A stretch of 64,000 bases of DNA from Leptolyngbyaceae cyanobacterium. GTDB lineage: Bacteria; Cyanobacteriota; Cyanobacteriia; Cyanobacteriales; Aerosakkonemataceae. Shown piece after piece: positions 40,868-49,811 of this stretch (the stretch's first letter is position 1; each line of letters begins with the position of its first letter). Both the position numbers and the translations under genes were made by a program. The notes below the pieces were generated by a model. That model saw nothing but the letters and a program-made list of their open reading frames with translations. It was not told where the DNA came from and searched no databases. Where the stretch lies: NCBI GenBank assembly GCA_036703985.1, contig DATNQN010000056.1, positions 1-64,000 of the forward strand, given 5' to 3'.

Positions 40868-42505
40868 CTAGTCATCTTCCAACCTTAGAAGTTTCTCATC
40901 TAAATCTTTGATGTATGGTTGCACCAAATTTTCGGGTACAATTCGTTTGCGGAGTGCATCGCTCACCGCTCCTTTTTCTGCCAACAGCAATCGCCGTCGA
41001 ATGGCATCTAGCCTGCTGAGATCGCTATTTAATTGACCAGCACGATTTTGATTGTGAAAATCCCGTAGTACTCGTTCCGACTGTGCCACTCGTACCTGAT
41101 AGGATGCCCATAATTCTTCGTAAACTGCCTTTGGTAACACGCCAGATTTGAGCAAACTATCCAGTTCATCTTGAGCAGCTTTAGCGGCAATCAACTGAAT
41201 CTGCAACTTTCCAGCTTGTTCCATTACATCAGAAACCCGGCTGATCTTTAATCGTTTAACCAGCCAAGGTAAACTTAATCCCTGTCCCACCAGAGAGAAC
41301 AACACCGCACCGAACACCAGCGCAATGATGTTATCTCGTCCGGGTAAAGTCAGCGGAATACTCAGCGCCAGCGCCATTGACAAAGAGCCTTTGATGTTTC
41401 CCAAGAACAGAACGTGCTGCCAACGCAAGGGAATTGGACGATCGAACCAGCGCAATCCGTTTAATAATAAATAAACTGAGAGAATCCGTCCCAATTGATA
41501 CGCCACGATCGCAAATAGAATTGCTGGCAAGATTGTCCACAATGTCAGCGGGTTAATCTCAATACCAATCAGCAGGAAAATAAAGGTATTGACAGTAAAT
41601 CCAGCGTACTCCCAAAAACTTAACAAAGTAATGCGATCGGAAGCCGAAGAACTCTGAGGCAATCCCAGATTGCCAAAAATTAATCCGGCAATCACCACTG
41701 CTACCGCACCCGAAACACCCAGGAACTGACCGATCTGGAATGTCCCTAACGCTAAGGCAACTGTCAGCAACAAGCTACTTAACGGGTCATTCAATCGGAC
41801 AAATATCGGCAAACTCAAGTAGCCCAAGATCGCGCCCACGACTGCTCCACCCAAAGCGACGACAAGCAGTTCCTTGACTCCTTGCACGAAGGTAACACTA
41901 CCTGTGGCATAAATGACCAGAATTAAGTTGAAGGAAACTAAGGCAGCCGCATCGTTGAACAGGGTTTCGCCCTCTACAATTGTGGACAATCGGGAAGGTA
42001 CTCGGATTTCTTTAAAAACTGCAATCATCGAAACTGTATCTGTATTAGCCAGAATGATTCCGATTAACGCAGCTGGTATCCAGTCTAGCCCTAGCCCGAA
42101 TTTAACCAGAACTGCAATAATTGCTGAGGAAAAGATCGAGCCTGGACCGGCTAAAAGTGCGATCGGCTTAAAAGTGCTGCGGAGACGGCTGATATCGGTA
42201 TTGAGCGCCGCTTCAAAAATCAGAATCGGTAAGAAAAGATTTAGGACTAAAGAGGGGTCTAACCCAATTCGACGGGATAAAACATTGGTAATGGGTAAAC
42301 CTGCCAGCACCAAACCGGTCACGTAGGGAATTCGCAGTTTTTGCGTGACAAGTGCAACAATAGTTGCGATCAGAAGCAGAACGATCGAGATAATGACCAG
42401 TTCGGGAATAGCTCCTGCCGTTTGGCTATCCACAACAGAATTGCCACTCAAAGAGTTTTGTTGCGCTAAAATCCACTCTATCACCGACTTCCTCCCCTCA
42501 GGCAC
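40868..42505 (-). CDS. Na+/H+ antiporter, NhaP/CPA1 family
   Basis: 545 residues with about 12 hydrophobic helices and a charged C-terminal cytoplasmic tail (about 430-545). Transporter marks: QKLRIPYVTGLVLAGL (about 54-69), LFLPILIFEAALNTDI (about 91-106), IILANTDTVSMIAVFKEIRV (about 148-167) and the ion-binding Asn-Asp in EGETLFNDAAALVSFNLIL (about 179-197). CPA1 members exchange Na+ or K+ for H+ across the plasma or thylakoid membrane. Ion specificity cannot be read here. The extreme N-terminus before helix 1 (about 30 residues) is variable, so the ATG at 42505 is likely but not certain. Confidence 0.9.
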   Translation of the reverse strand: MPEGRKSVIEWILAQQNSLSGNSVVDSQTAGAIPELVIISIVLLLIATIVALVTQKLRIPYVTGLVLAGLPITNVLSRRIGLDPSLVLNLFLPILIFEAALNTDISRLRSTFKPIALLAGPGSIFSSAIIAVLVKFGLGLDWIPAALIGIILANTDTVSMIAVFKEIRVPSRLSTIVEGETLFNDAAALVSFNLILVIYATGSVTFVQGVKELLVVALGGAVVGAILGYLSLPIFVRLNDPLSSLLLTVALALGTFQIGQFLGVSGAVAVVIAGLIFGNLGLPQSSSASDRITLLSFWEYAGFTVNTFIFLLIGIEINPLTLWTILPAILFAIVAYQLGRILSVYLLLNGLRWFDRPIPLRWQHVLFLGNIKGSLSMALALSIPLTLPGRDNIIALVFGAVLFSLVGQGLSLPWLVKRLKISRVSDVMEQAGKLQIQLIAAKAAQDELDSLLKSGVLPKAVYEELWASYQVRVAQSERVLRDFHNQNRAGQLNSDLSRLDAIRRRLLLAEKGAVSDALRKRIVPENLVQPYIKDLDEKLLRLEDD

Positions 42506-42635
42506 TTTTCTCTGAGAAATTGAGCGAGCGATCGCTCTTTAGAGTTTACAGGAGGTTCTACTCTGTTTAAAGGGTAATTATTGAATTCCAAATTCTAAAC
42601 TTCTTACTTTTTCCCCTTTCCCCCTTCCCTAATTA

Positions 42636-43187
42636 ATGAAACTGAAAAATTATTTGTGGATTTGTTTGGCGATCGCAATCATCGGTCTCACCTCTTGCTT
42701 CACCCAACCCAACCCGTCAAATTTATCACCTGCCCAAAAACGTGAAACAACGCTTCAAGCAGTAACTTTAGATAAAGCAAAGATCGTGATGGGACAAACC
42801 GTTTACGTCCCCATTTACTCGCATATTTATCATTACAATAGCCAAGATAATGTGATGAATTTGTCCGCAACGCTCAGCGTTCGCAATACAGATTTGACAA
42901 ATTCAATCATCATTACTTCTATCAGATACTACGATACCGACGGTAAACTGATTCGGCAAGATGTTGAACGTCCAGTAGCTCTGAAACCGCTTGCTTCTAC
43001 TAGTTTCTTTATAGCAGCAGATGATACTAGTGGCGGAGCAGGCGCAAACTTTATTGTGGAATGGGTTGCTGAAAAAAGGGTTTCTGAACCTGTCATTGAA
43101 GCAGTGATGATTAATACATCCTCATCTCAAGGAATTTCCTTCGTCAGTCCAGGAAGAGTTCTTAAACAGCACAATAACAAGAATTGA
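42636..43187 (+). CDS. DUF3124 family lipoprotein
   Basis: 183 residues. The N-terminus KNYLWICLAIAIIGLTSCFT is a lipoprotein signal with lipobox LTSC (cysteine at about 21), so the mature protein is lipid-anchored, probably on the periplasmic face. The mature domain matches DUF3124: GQTVYVPIYSHIYHYNSQDN (about 54-73), LSATLSVRNTDLTNSIIITS, YYDTDGKLIRQDVERPVALK and GANFIVEWVAEKRVSEPVIE. It is beta-rich; function unknown. ATG at 42636. Spaced 130 bases from the divergent antiporter gene. Confidence 0.87.
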   Translation: MKLKNYLWICLAIAIIGLTSCFTQPNPSNLSPAQKRETTLQAVTLDKAKIVMGQTVYVPIYSHIYHYNSQDNVMNLSATLSVRNTDLTNSIIITSIRYYDTDGKLIRQDVERPVALKPLASTSFFIAADDTSGGAGANFIVEWVAEKRVSEPVIEAVMINTSSSQGISFVSPGRVLKQHNNKN

Positions 43188-43247
43188 TATCATGTATAAT
43201 AACAATCAATTTCTTATCTGCGTACCCTACGGTAAGGCTATCGCCTA

Positions 43248-43290
43248 TATCTGCGTTTATCTGTCTTTATCTGCGGTAAAAATTTAACCT
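43248..43290. repeat. ATCTGCG(T)TTATCTG-type repeat
   Basis: ATCTGCGTTTATCTGTCTTT is followed by ATCTGCGGTAAAAATTTAAC. The same series and the following TAAAATTTAACCT occur at 52611-52662, so the two are longer copies of one family related to the ACAGATGAAC repeats in reverse orientation. Confidence 0.65.
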
Positions 43291-43406
43291 CTGAAACCCA
43301 CAGATCGTATTTGGTATCACTCTTACACTACCGATGAAACCGGACATGATATGAATTCTGTTAAGTCAATTTATCAAAACTTCGATCGCATTTGCAAAAA
43401 TAACTC

Positions 43407-45962
43407 ATGTCTGACATTGCCGAAATCTTAGCAGTCGCTATTCAACACCATCAAGCTGGGCGTTTAGCAGAAGCCGAGCCAATTTACCGCCACATTTTAG
43501 CACGATATCCCGATCGCTTTGATGTTTGCAACAACTTGGGTAACCTACTGCTAGCTAAGGGCAATTTGGCAGAGGCGCAAGCTTGTTACGAACAGGCTTT
43601 AGCTATTAATCCGAATTATGCTCAAGCTTATAATAACTTGGGTAATTTGTTGTTAACGAATGGCGATGTGGAAAATGCGATCGCGCATTATCAAAAAGCT
43701 GTCAATGTAAATCCTAACTATACAGAAGCATTCTACAATATGGGTAATGCTTTACTGAATAAGGGAAATCTAACAGAAGCAAAACTTCAATATCAAAAAG
43801 CTATTTCCCTTAAGCCTAATTTCCCGGAAGCTTATAATAATTTGGGTTTCGTACTGCACGAACAAGGAAATTTAGAAGAATCAAAAAGTTATTATCTGCA
43901 AGCTGTAGTTGTCAATCCAAATTATCCAGAAGCTTATAATAACTTGGGTAACCTTTGGCAAGAACAAAGCGAATTAGATAAAGCTCAAGCTTGTTACGAA
44001 CAAGCAATTAATTTAAATCCAAATTATGCTGAAGCTTATAACAATTTGGGAAATATTTGGCTGGAGAAGGGGAATGTGGAGAATGCGATCGCATACTTCC
44101 AGCAAGCTTTAGCTTTAAACTCCTATTATGCCGATGCGTATAACAATCTGGGCAATGCTTTTAAACTCCAAGGTAAATTTACCGAAGCGTTATCTGTTTA
44201 TCAACAAGCATTAACTATTAACCCAAACTTTCCAGAAGCACGGGAAAATTTGGGCATGATGCTATTATTAAATGGAGATTTAAAAACCGGATTTGCTGAA
44301 TACGAATGGCGTTGTAAAACTAAAAAACATCTCCGACGAACCTTCCCTTATTATCTTTGGGATGGCTCCGATTTAAATGGCAAGAAAATTTTGCTGATTT
44401 CCGATCAAGGATTGGGCGATGCTATTCAATTTATCCGCTATGCTCCCTTAATTGCACAAAAGGGCGGAAAAATTATTGTAGTATGTCAAGAACCGCTACT
44501 CAGACTATTTAATAATGTAACTGGAATCGAACAAGTAATTACAGAAGCATTAGTAGAATTTGACGTTTATGCACCTCTGATGAGTTTACCATATTTAATG
44601 GGTACTAATCTAGAAAACATTCCTGCTCAAATTCCTTATATATCAGCAGTACAGCCTTACTCTTTTACCCTACAAACACCACCACAAACTAAACTGAAAG
44701 TGGGCATAGTTTGGGCAGGTAGTCCGGGTAACCAAAACGATCGCAATCGTTCTTGCGATGTCAAACATTTCTTATCTATTATTAATATACCGGGAGTCGC
44801 TTTTTACAGTTTGCAAAAAGAACCGAAAGCAGCAGAATTAGCTCGAATAGATACTTTGGGAAAAGTAGAAGATTTGAGTGAAAAGTTAAATGATTTTGCA
44901 GATACTGCTACTGCGATCGCCCAATTAGATTTAGTAATTAGCGTCGATACTTCCGTCGCCCATTTAGCTGGCGCAATGGGAAAACCAGTTTGGATATTAC
45001 TATCTTTTGTTTCCGATTGGCGATGGATGTTAGAAAGAGAAGATAGCCCCTGGTATCCTACCATCCGCCTGTTCCGCCAACCCGAACTTGGAGAGTGGTC
45101 AAGTGTTTTTCAACAAATAGCAAATGAGTTAACAAATTTGGTGACTGATTTGCCAGATTCGGGTAAGGTACACCTGCCGAAACTCATTAATCATCAACAG
45201 AATCATCTTTTTGACGAACAAAGTTGCAATCGCTTAAAAAAATGTCGTTATGGAAATTTTCTTTATCATATAAATGATTTAAATATCGGGCGTTCTTTAG
45301 ACTTTTATGGAGAATATAACGAAAACGAAGTTGAATTATTTAAACAAATCATTCAACCAAATGATTTAATAGTAGAACTTGGTGCAAATATAGGTACTCA
45401 TACCGTTTTCTTCGCTCAAACTGTCGGAAAGCAGGGAACGGTGATGGCGTTTGAACCACAACGAATTATCTTTCAAAATCTTTGTGCTAATTTAGCTCTT
45501 AATAACATAACGAATACTTACTGTTATGGCGTAGCAGTCGGCGATAATTTTGGTTCTATGCAATTACCTAACATTGATTTAGTTGGCAGTCAAATTGAAG
45601 GGGAGTTAGTTCAAGTAATTCCTCTCGATGGTTTAAACTTACCGTTTTGTCGTTTCCTCAAAATAGATATGGAAGGTATGGAATGGAAAATTGTGCAAGG
45701 AGGGGCTAATATGATTAAAAGGTGGCAGCCGATTATTTATATTAAGAGTTATCAGCAAGATAATTTAGCTGAATTGATAGATTATGTTCGTTCTTTAAAT
45801 TACAAAATTTATTGGCATAAGTCAAGTTTGTATAATCCAAATAACTATTTTCAAAATAGCTTGAATATTTTTGGCGATCGCATTTCCATCAATCTAGTAT
45901 GCCTGCCCGAAAATTGTAGTTTAGCTTGGGACGGGCTAAGCCCGGTAGAAAGTGCAAACTAG
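43407..45962 (+). CDS. TPR - glycosyltransferase-like - FkbM methyltransferase fusion
   Basis: 851 residues in three parts. About 1-300: at least eight TPR units with the 34-residue pattern (for example AYNNLGNLLLTNGDVENAIA, HYQKAVNVNPNYTEAFYNMG). About 305-590: the glycosyltransferase-9/41-like domain that often follows such TPRs, with WDGSDLNGKKILLISDQGLG, DAIQFIRYAPLIAQKGGKII, VGIVWAGSPGNQNDRNRSCD and DTSVAHLAGAMGKPVWILLS. About 620-830: an FkbM SAM-dependent methyltransferase, with IVELGANIGTHTVFFAQTVG (motif I) and CRFLKIDMEGMEWKIVQGG. It probably modifies a glycan or lipid-linked sugar; substrate unknown. ATG at 43407. Confidence 0.87.
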   Translation: MSDIAEILAVAIQHHQAGRLAEAEPIYRHILARYPDRFDVCNNLGNLLLAKGNLAEAQACYEQALAINPNYAQAYNNLGNLLLTNGDVENAIAHYQKAVNVNPNYTEAFYNMGNALLNKGNLTEAKLQYQKAISLKPNFPEAYNNLGFVLHEQGNLEESKSYYLQAVVVNPNYPEAYNNLGNLWQEQSELDKAQACYEQAINLNPNYAEAYNNLGNIWLEKGNVENAIAYFQQALALNSYYADAYNNLGNAFKLQGKFTEALSVYQQALTINPNFPEARENLGMMLLLNGDLKTGFAEYEWRCKTKKHLRRTFPYYLWDGSDLNGKKILLISDQGLGDAIQFIRYAPLIAQKGGKIIVVCQEPLLRLFNNVTGIEQVITEALVEFDVYAPLMSLPYLMGTNLENIPAQIPYISAVQPYSFTLQTPPQTKLKVGIVWAGSPGNQNDRNRSCDVKHFLSIINIPGVAFYSLQKEPKAAELARIDTLGKVEDLSEKLNDFADTATAIAQLDLVISVDTSVAHLAGAMGKPVWILLSFVSDWRWMLEREDSPWYPTIRLFRQPELGEWSSVFQQIANELTNLVTDLPDSGKVHLPKLINHQQNHLFDEQSCNRLKKCRYGNFLYHINDLNIGRSLDFYGEYNENEVELFKQIIQPNDLIVELGANIGTHTVFFAQTVGKQGTVMAFEPQRIIFQNLCANLALNNITNTYCYGVAVGDNFGSMQLPNIDLVGSQIEGELVQVIPLDGLNLPFCRFLKIDMEGMEWKIVQGGANMIKRWQPIIYIKSYQQDNLAELIDYVRSLNYKIYWHKSSLYNPNNYFQNSLNIFGDRISINLVCLPENCSLAWDGLSPVESAN

Positions 45963-46163
45963 TTAGCACCCACATATTAGATTTTGCTACAATTGACTAA
46001 AGTGCTTCCGCACACTGGCGTCCGGCTTGGCAAAGAACTTTCACCCAATAGAAGGAACCAACGGGAGGAAGTTTATCGTCATGAAAACCAGTCATTCTAA
46101 TTAGAAGATAAAAAAAATATTTTTTTCACTACCAAATATTCTAAGAAATTGAGGTCGGGGAAA
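45963..46163. other. Leader-like region with tiny ORF upstream of the pentapeptide gene
   Basis: At about 46060-46068 AACGGGAGGAAG looks like a strong ribosome-binding site, followed by ATG at 46081 and a 7-codon frame (MKTSHSN, stop). An A/T-rich stretch and then ATG 46164 of the secreted pentapeptide protein follow. It could be a translated leader or simply chance. No other gene is here. Confidence 0.3.
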
Positions 46164-47243
46164 ATGAAACTGGGAATTCTCACAACTATAGCAATAGTAA
46201 CGACCATCGGTATGGCAACACCCTTGCACGCCGCCGATCGCGAAGACCTCAGACAACTGTTAGATACTAACCGATGTCCGAGATGCGACCTTAAAGGTGC
46301 AAATTTGAGAAATGCAAATTTGGCAAATGCTAATTTAGAAGATGCAGATCTCGAACAAGCAGACTTGCGCGGCGCGAATCTCAGAGGTGCAGATCTCGAA
46401 GAAGCAGACTTGCGGGGTGCGAATTTGCGGAATACCGATCTCAGAGGGGCTAGACTCAGAGGCGCAAACCTCAGAAATGCCAATTTGGATAGCGCGAATT
46501 TGAGAGATGCGAATCTGGAAAATGCTTATTTGGATGGTGCTTATTTAACTGGTGCTTATCTGGATGGTGCGGTTTTAAGAGGAGTTTACGGGTACGATTA
46601 CTACTCGCAGAACGATCGCTATTATAACGATCGCTATTACAACGATCGCTATTACAGGGATCGAGATAGATACTATCGCGATCGCGACTACAGAGATCGC
46701 GATAACTATAGATATAGAGAAGACGATGTGAGGGAAATTTATCGCGAAGTCCTGGGACGAGAACCCGATCGTAATGGACTGAGAACCTGGACAGAAGAAC
46801 TCAGACGTGGCAGATCCTTAAGAGATGTTCGTTCTGATATTGCTAAAAGTGCAGAAGCAGAAGCAGCGATTAATCAAATTTACCGACAAGTTTTAGGTCG
46901 AGATGCTGACTCTCGCGGACTGCGAACTTGGACGAATGAATTAAGCAGAGGAACCTCTATCAACCAAATACGCCGCGAAATCGAACAAAGCGAAGAAGCG
47001 CGTAACCGCAGAACGCAACCACCTCGCATCCAACCGCCTCGCGTTCAACAACCAGATAATTTTCCTTACCAACCACCTACTCTCTCTCAACCATCTTATT
47101 CACCACCGAGAACCACAACTCAACCATCTTATTCACCACCGAGAATATCACGTCCCGGTTCGTCATCTCCCGGTTCATCTTCCCAACCATCAACTCCCAG
47201 CCAACCATCTAGTTCGCCTCGCAGACAACCACCGCGAATTTAG
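46164..47243 (+). CDS. Exported pentapeptide-repeat and DUF4214 protein
   Basis: 359 residues from ATG 46164 (the TTG at 46149 would add five). Signal peptide KLGILTTIAIVTTIGMATPL ending LHAA (about 2-24). About 35-130 are pentapeptide repeats (ANLRNANLANANLEDADLEQ). About 140-185 is a Tyr/Arg/Asp-rich low-complexity linker made of repeated NDRYY and YRDRD units. About 190-290 hold two DUF4214-type repeats (EIYREVLGREPDRNGLRTWT and QIYRQVLGRDADSRGLRTWT). The last 70 residues are Pro/Ser-rich. The fusion suggests a cell-surface or periplasmic protein; function unknown. Confidence 0.82.
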   Translation: MKLGILTTIAIVTTIGMATPLHAADREDLRQLLDTNRCPRCDLKGANLRNANLANANLEDADLEQADLRGANLRGADLEEADLRGANLRNTDLRGARLRGANLRNANLDSANLRDANLENAYLDGAYLTGAYLDGAVLRGVYGYDYYSQNDRYYNDRYYNDRYYRDRDRYYRDRDYRDRDNYRYREDDVREIYREVLGREPDRNGLRTWTEELRRGRSLRDVRSDIAKSAEAEAAINQIYRQVLGRDADSRGLRTWTNELSRGTSINQIRREIEQSEEARNRRTQPPRIQPPRVQQPDNFPYQPPTLSQPSYSPPRTTTQPSYSPPRISRPGSSSPGSSSQPSTPSQPSSSPRRQPPRI

Positions 47244-47254
47244 AGTGAGTAATA

Positions 47255-47377
47255 ATGCTGGCCAAACTAATGCTGCGGGCTCATGCACCGACGATGCGAT
47301 CGCAGGAACAAACTTATCAGATAGCGTATCGGTTGCATCGAGGCGATCGTTTGTTTGATGAATCGGAAAATGTATAA
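47255..47377 (+). CDS. Possible small ORF of 40 codons
   Basis: ATG 47255 opens MLAKLMLRAHAPTMRSQEQT then YQIAYRLHRGDRLFDESENV and stops at 47377, overlapping the next gene in another frame. I recognise no family, and no strong ribosome-binding site precedes it. It may be a real leader protein or a chance open frame. Confidence 0.25.
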   Translation: MLAKLMLRAHAPTMRSQEQTYQIAYRLHRGDRLFDESENV

Positions 47378-47903
47378 ATTTGCCGCAGCGTGTAAGAATG
47401 AATTAATTATTTTCGGGGCTTCTAGACCTGGATATTCCCAAAAGCAAATCCGTGCCTGGATTGAGTTTATGAAAAGCCAGGATATTCAACGAATCTGTTG
47501 CTTATTAGCAGAAGAACAACTAATTCGTTACCCCAAATTATTAGATTCTTACCAGCAGGAATTTGGTAGTGAAAATGTTTGTTGGGCAGCGATCGCAGAT
47601 TTTCATATTTGCGATCCTGCTACTCTTCACAACCAGATTTTACCGTTTCTTTTCACGTCCGATCGATCCCAGCAAAAAACGGTTGTTCACTGCTCGGGCG
47701 GGATTGGACGAACGGGACATATTCTGGCTGCGTGGCTGATCTTTGGGCGGGGTTTATCCCAGCAGGCAGCGATCGAAGCAGTGAGAAAAACGGGCAGAAA
47801 TCCTTACGAAGCAGCGATTTTTGCTCCCTTGCGCGGTAAAAATCCACTCCAAATATTAGCAGAACTGAATTACCTTTTGAATGCTGACGACAATCATTCA
47901 TAA
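47358..47903 (+). CDS. Cys-based protein phosphatase (dual-specificity/tyrosine type)
   Basis: About 181 residues. The P-loop signature CX5R is HCSGGIGRTGHILAAWLI (Cys at about 112, Arg at about 118), the nucleophile and phosphate-binding Arg of tyrosine and dual-specificity phosphatases. The FHICDPATLHNQILPFL region upstream supplies the likely general-acid Asp. RAWIEFMKSQDIQRICCLLA and NPYEAAIFAPLRGKNPLQIL complete the fold. It is soluble. Substrate may be a phosphoprotein or another phosphoester. ATG 47358 or 47370 are both possible; the former was chosen for length. Confidence 0.82.
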   Translation: MNRKMYKFAAACKNELIIFGASRPGYSQKQIRAWIEFMKSQDIQRICCLLAEEQLIRYPKLLDSYQQEFGSENVCWAAIADFHICDPATLHNQILPFLFTSDRSQQKTVVHCSGGIGRTGHILAAWLIFGRGLSQQAAIEAVRKTGRNPYEAAIFAPLRGKNPLQILAELNYLLNADDNHS

Positions 47904-48136
47904 AGTAACCGTTCTAATTCCATAGGCTACCCTCTTGCTTTAACAACTGTACGATCGTCCGCCTTGTCCGAGTAGCGGTTTGTTGAGAAAGTGTTTTTTT
48001 TACCATATTCACAGCCAACTGATGCTACCGGACACGATCTGAGACACCGATCGTTGGTAATGAAGTTTCTTTATTTGAAACTTTTGTGGAGACATTGCAT
48101 ACAACATCTCTACATTTTATGAACAAAGATATCTAA
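47904..48136. other. Convergent spacer, no gene seen
   Basis: About 230 bases between the phosphatase stop and the aldo/keto reductase stop. No open frame of note; a CCGGACACGAT stretch near 48029 resembles sequence near 43342 (CCGGACATGAT) and may be a further dispersed repeat. No clear terminator hairpin was found. Confidence 0.35.
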
Positions 48137-49126
<990 letters not shown>

Positions 49127-49141
49127 AGCTGTTCACCCCAA

Positions 49142-49489
49142 TTACAAAGGTAAATATTCAACCCGATTTGCTAAATCTTCCAGTTCGCTGGCTTTGGCAA
49201 TTATTTCTAAATCGTTGATACAATCTCCAATAGAGACAGATAATTGAGGAGCATAAATTACTCCTGAAAATGAAATTCCTTCAGCTTGACGGCGATTCGC
49301 TTCAATTAAAAAATCTTGGTCTTGTGAAAACATAACGCGCTGAAGTTCTATCGAACGATCGAGCAAAAGAGGGTCTGGTGTACCAGCACGTCCATCCTCT
49401 TGGACTGTTAACACATCTACACCTCGTAAACGCAATCCTATTGTAATTGCTCGACGGATATGTTCGTCCATGTAGAGAGCGATCGTCAC
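49142..49489 (-). CDS. DUF5615 PIN-like protein, candidate toxin
   Basis: 115 residues: TIALYMDEHIRRAITIGLRL, RGVDVLTVQEDGRAGTPDPL, LLDRSIELQRVMFSQDQDFL. The early Asp-Glu (LYMDEH) and FSQDQDFL acidic positions match the PIN-like DUF5615 fold, expected to be a metal-dependent nuclease. The start is GTG at 49489, overlapping the DUF433 stop by four bases. DUF433-DUF5615 pairs are regarded as probable toxin-antitoxin systems. A decayed relative is at 32578-32946. Confidence 0.8.
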   Translation of the reverse strand: MTIALYMDEHIRRAITIGLRLRGVDVLTVQEDGRAGTPDPLLLDRSIELQRVMFSQDQDFLIEANRRQAEGISFSGVIYAPQLSVSIGDCINDLEIIAKASELEDLANRVEYLPL

Positions 49490-49803
49490 TTGATTAAACC
49501 TTTAGCACGCAGTTTTTTAGCTAAAGGAGATTCCCCGGCTTGCTGCCTTAAATTTTTAGCATATTCTTCTCTTCGTTGTATATCTGCATCCAATTCTTCT
49601 TTATGATCCCAATAATAAGCTAAAGCTGAATAAATTTGGCTCATACTTAAATATGGATGTTGAAAATGCAGTTCTTCTGGACTCCAACCATAAGCAATTT
49701 GACCCGTCACTAATTCAATCACTTTCATGTTCGTTCCAGTAAGAATCGGCACATTGCGATCGTCTAGTTCTACGTATTTGTATTCTGTAGCTGTGATAGT
49801 CAT
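49486..49803 (-). CDS. DUF433 protein, candidate antitoxin
   Basis: 105 residues. The DUF433 helix-turn-helix is visible as YVELDDRNVPILTGTNMKVI, ELVTGQIAYGWSPEELHFQH and PYLSMSQIYSALAYYWDHKE; a charged helical tail (ELDADIQRREEYAKNLRQQA) follows. DUF433 proteins are usually the antitoxin partner of PIN-like proteins. It begins 8 bases after the methyltransferase stop and overlaps the DUF5615 start by four bases, so the three are probably one operon. Confidence 0.82.
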   Translation of the reverse strand: MTITATEYKYVELDDRNVPILTGTNMKVIELVTGQIAYGWSPEELHFQHPYLSMSQIYSALAYYWDHKEELDADIQRREEYAKNLRQQAGESPLAKKLRAKGLIK

Positions 49804-49811
49804 AATAAATA

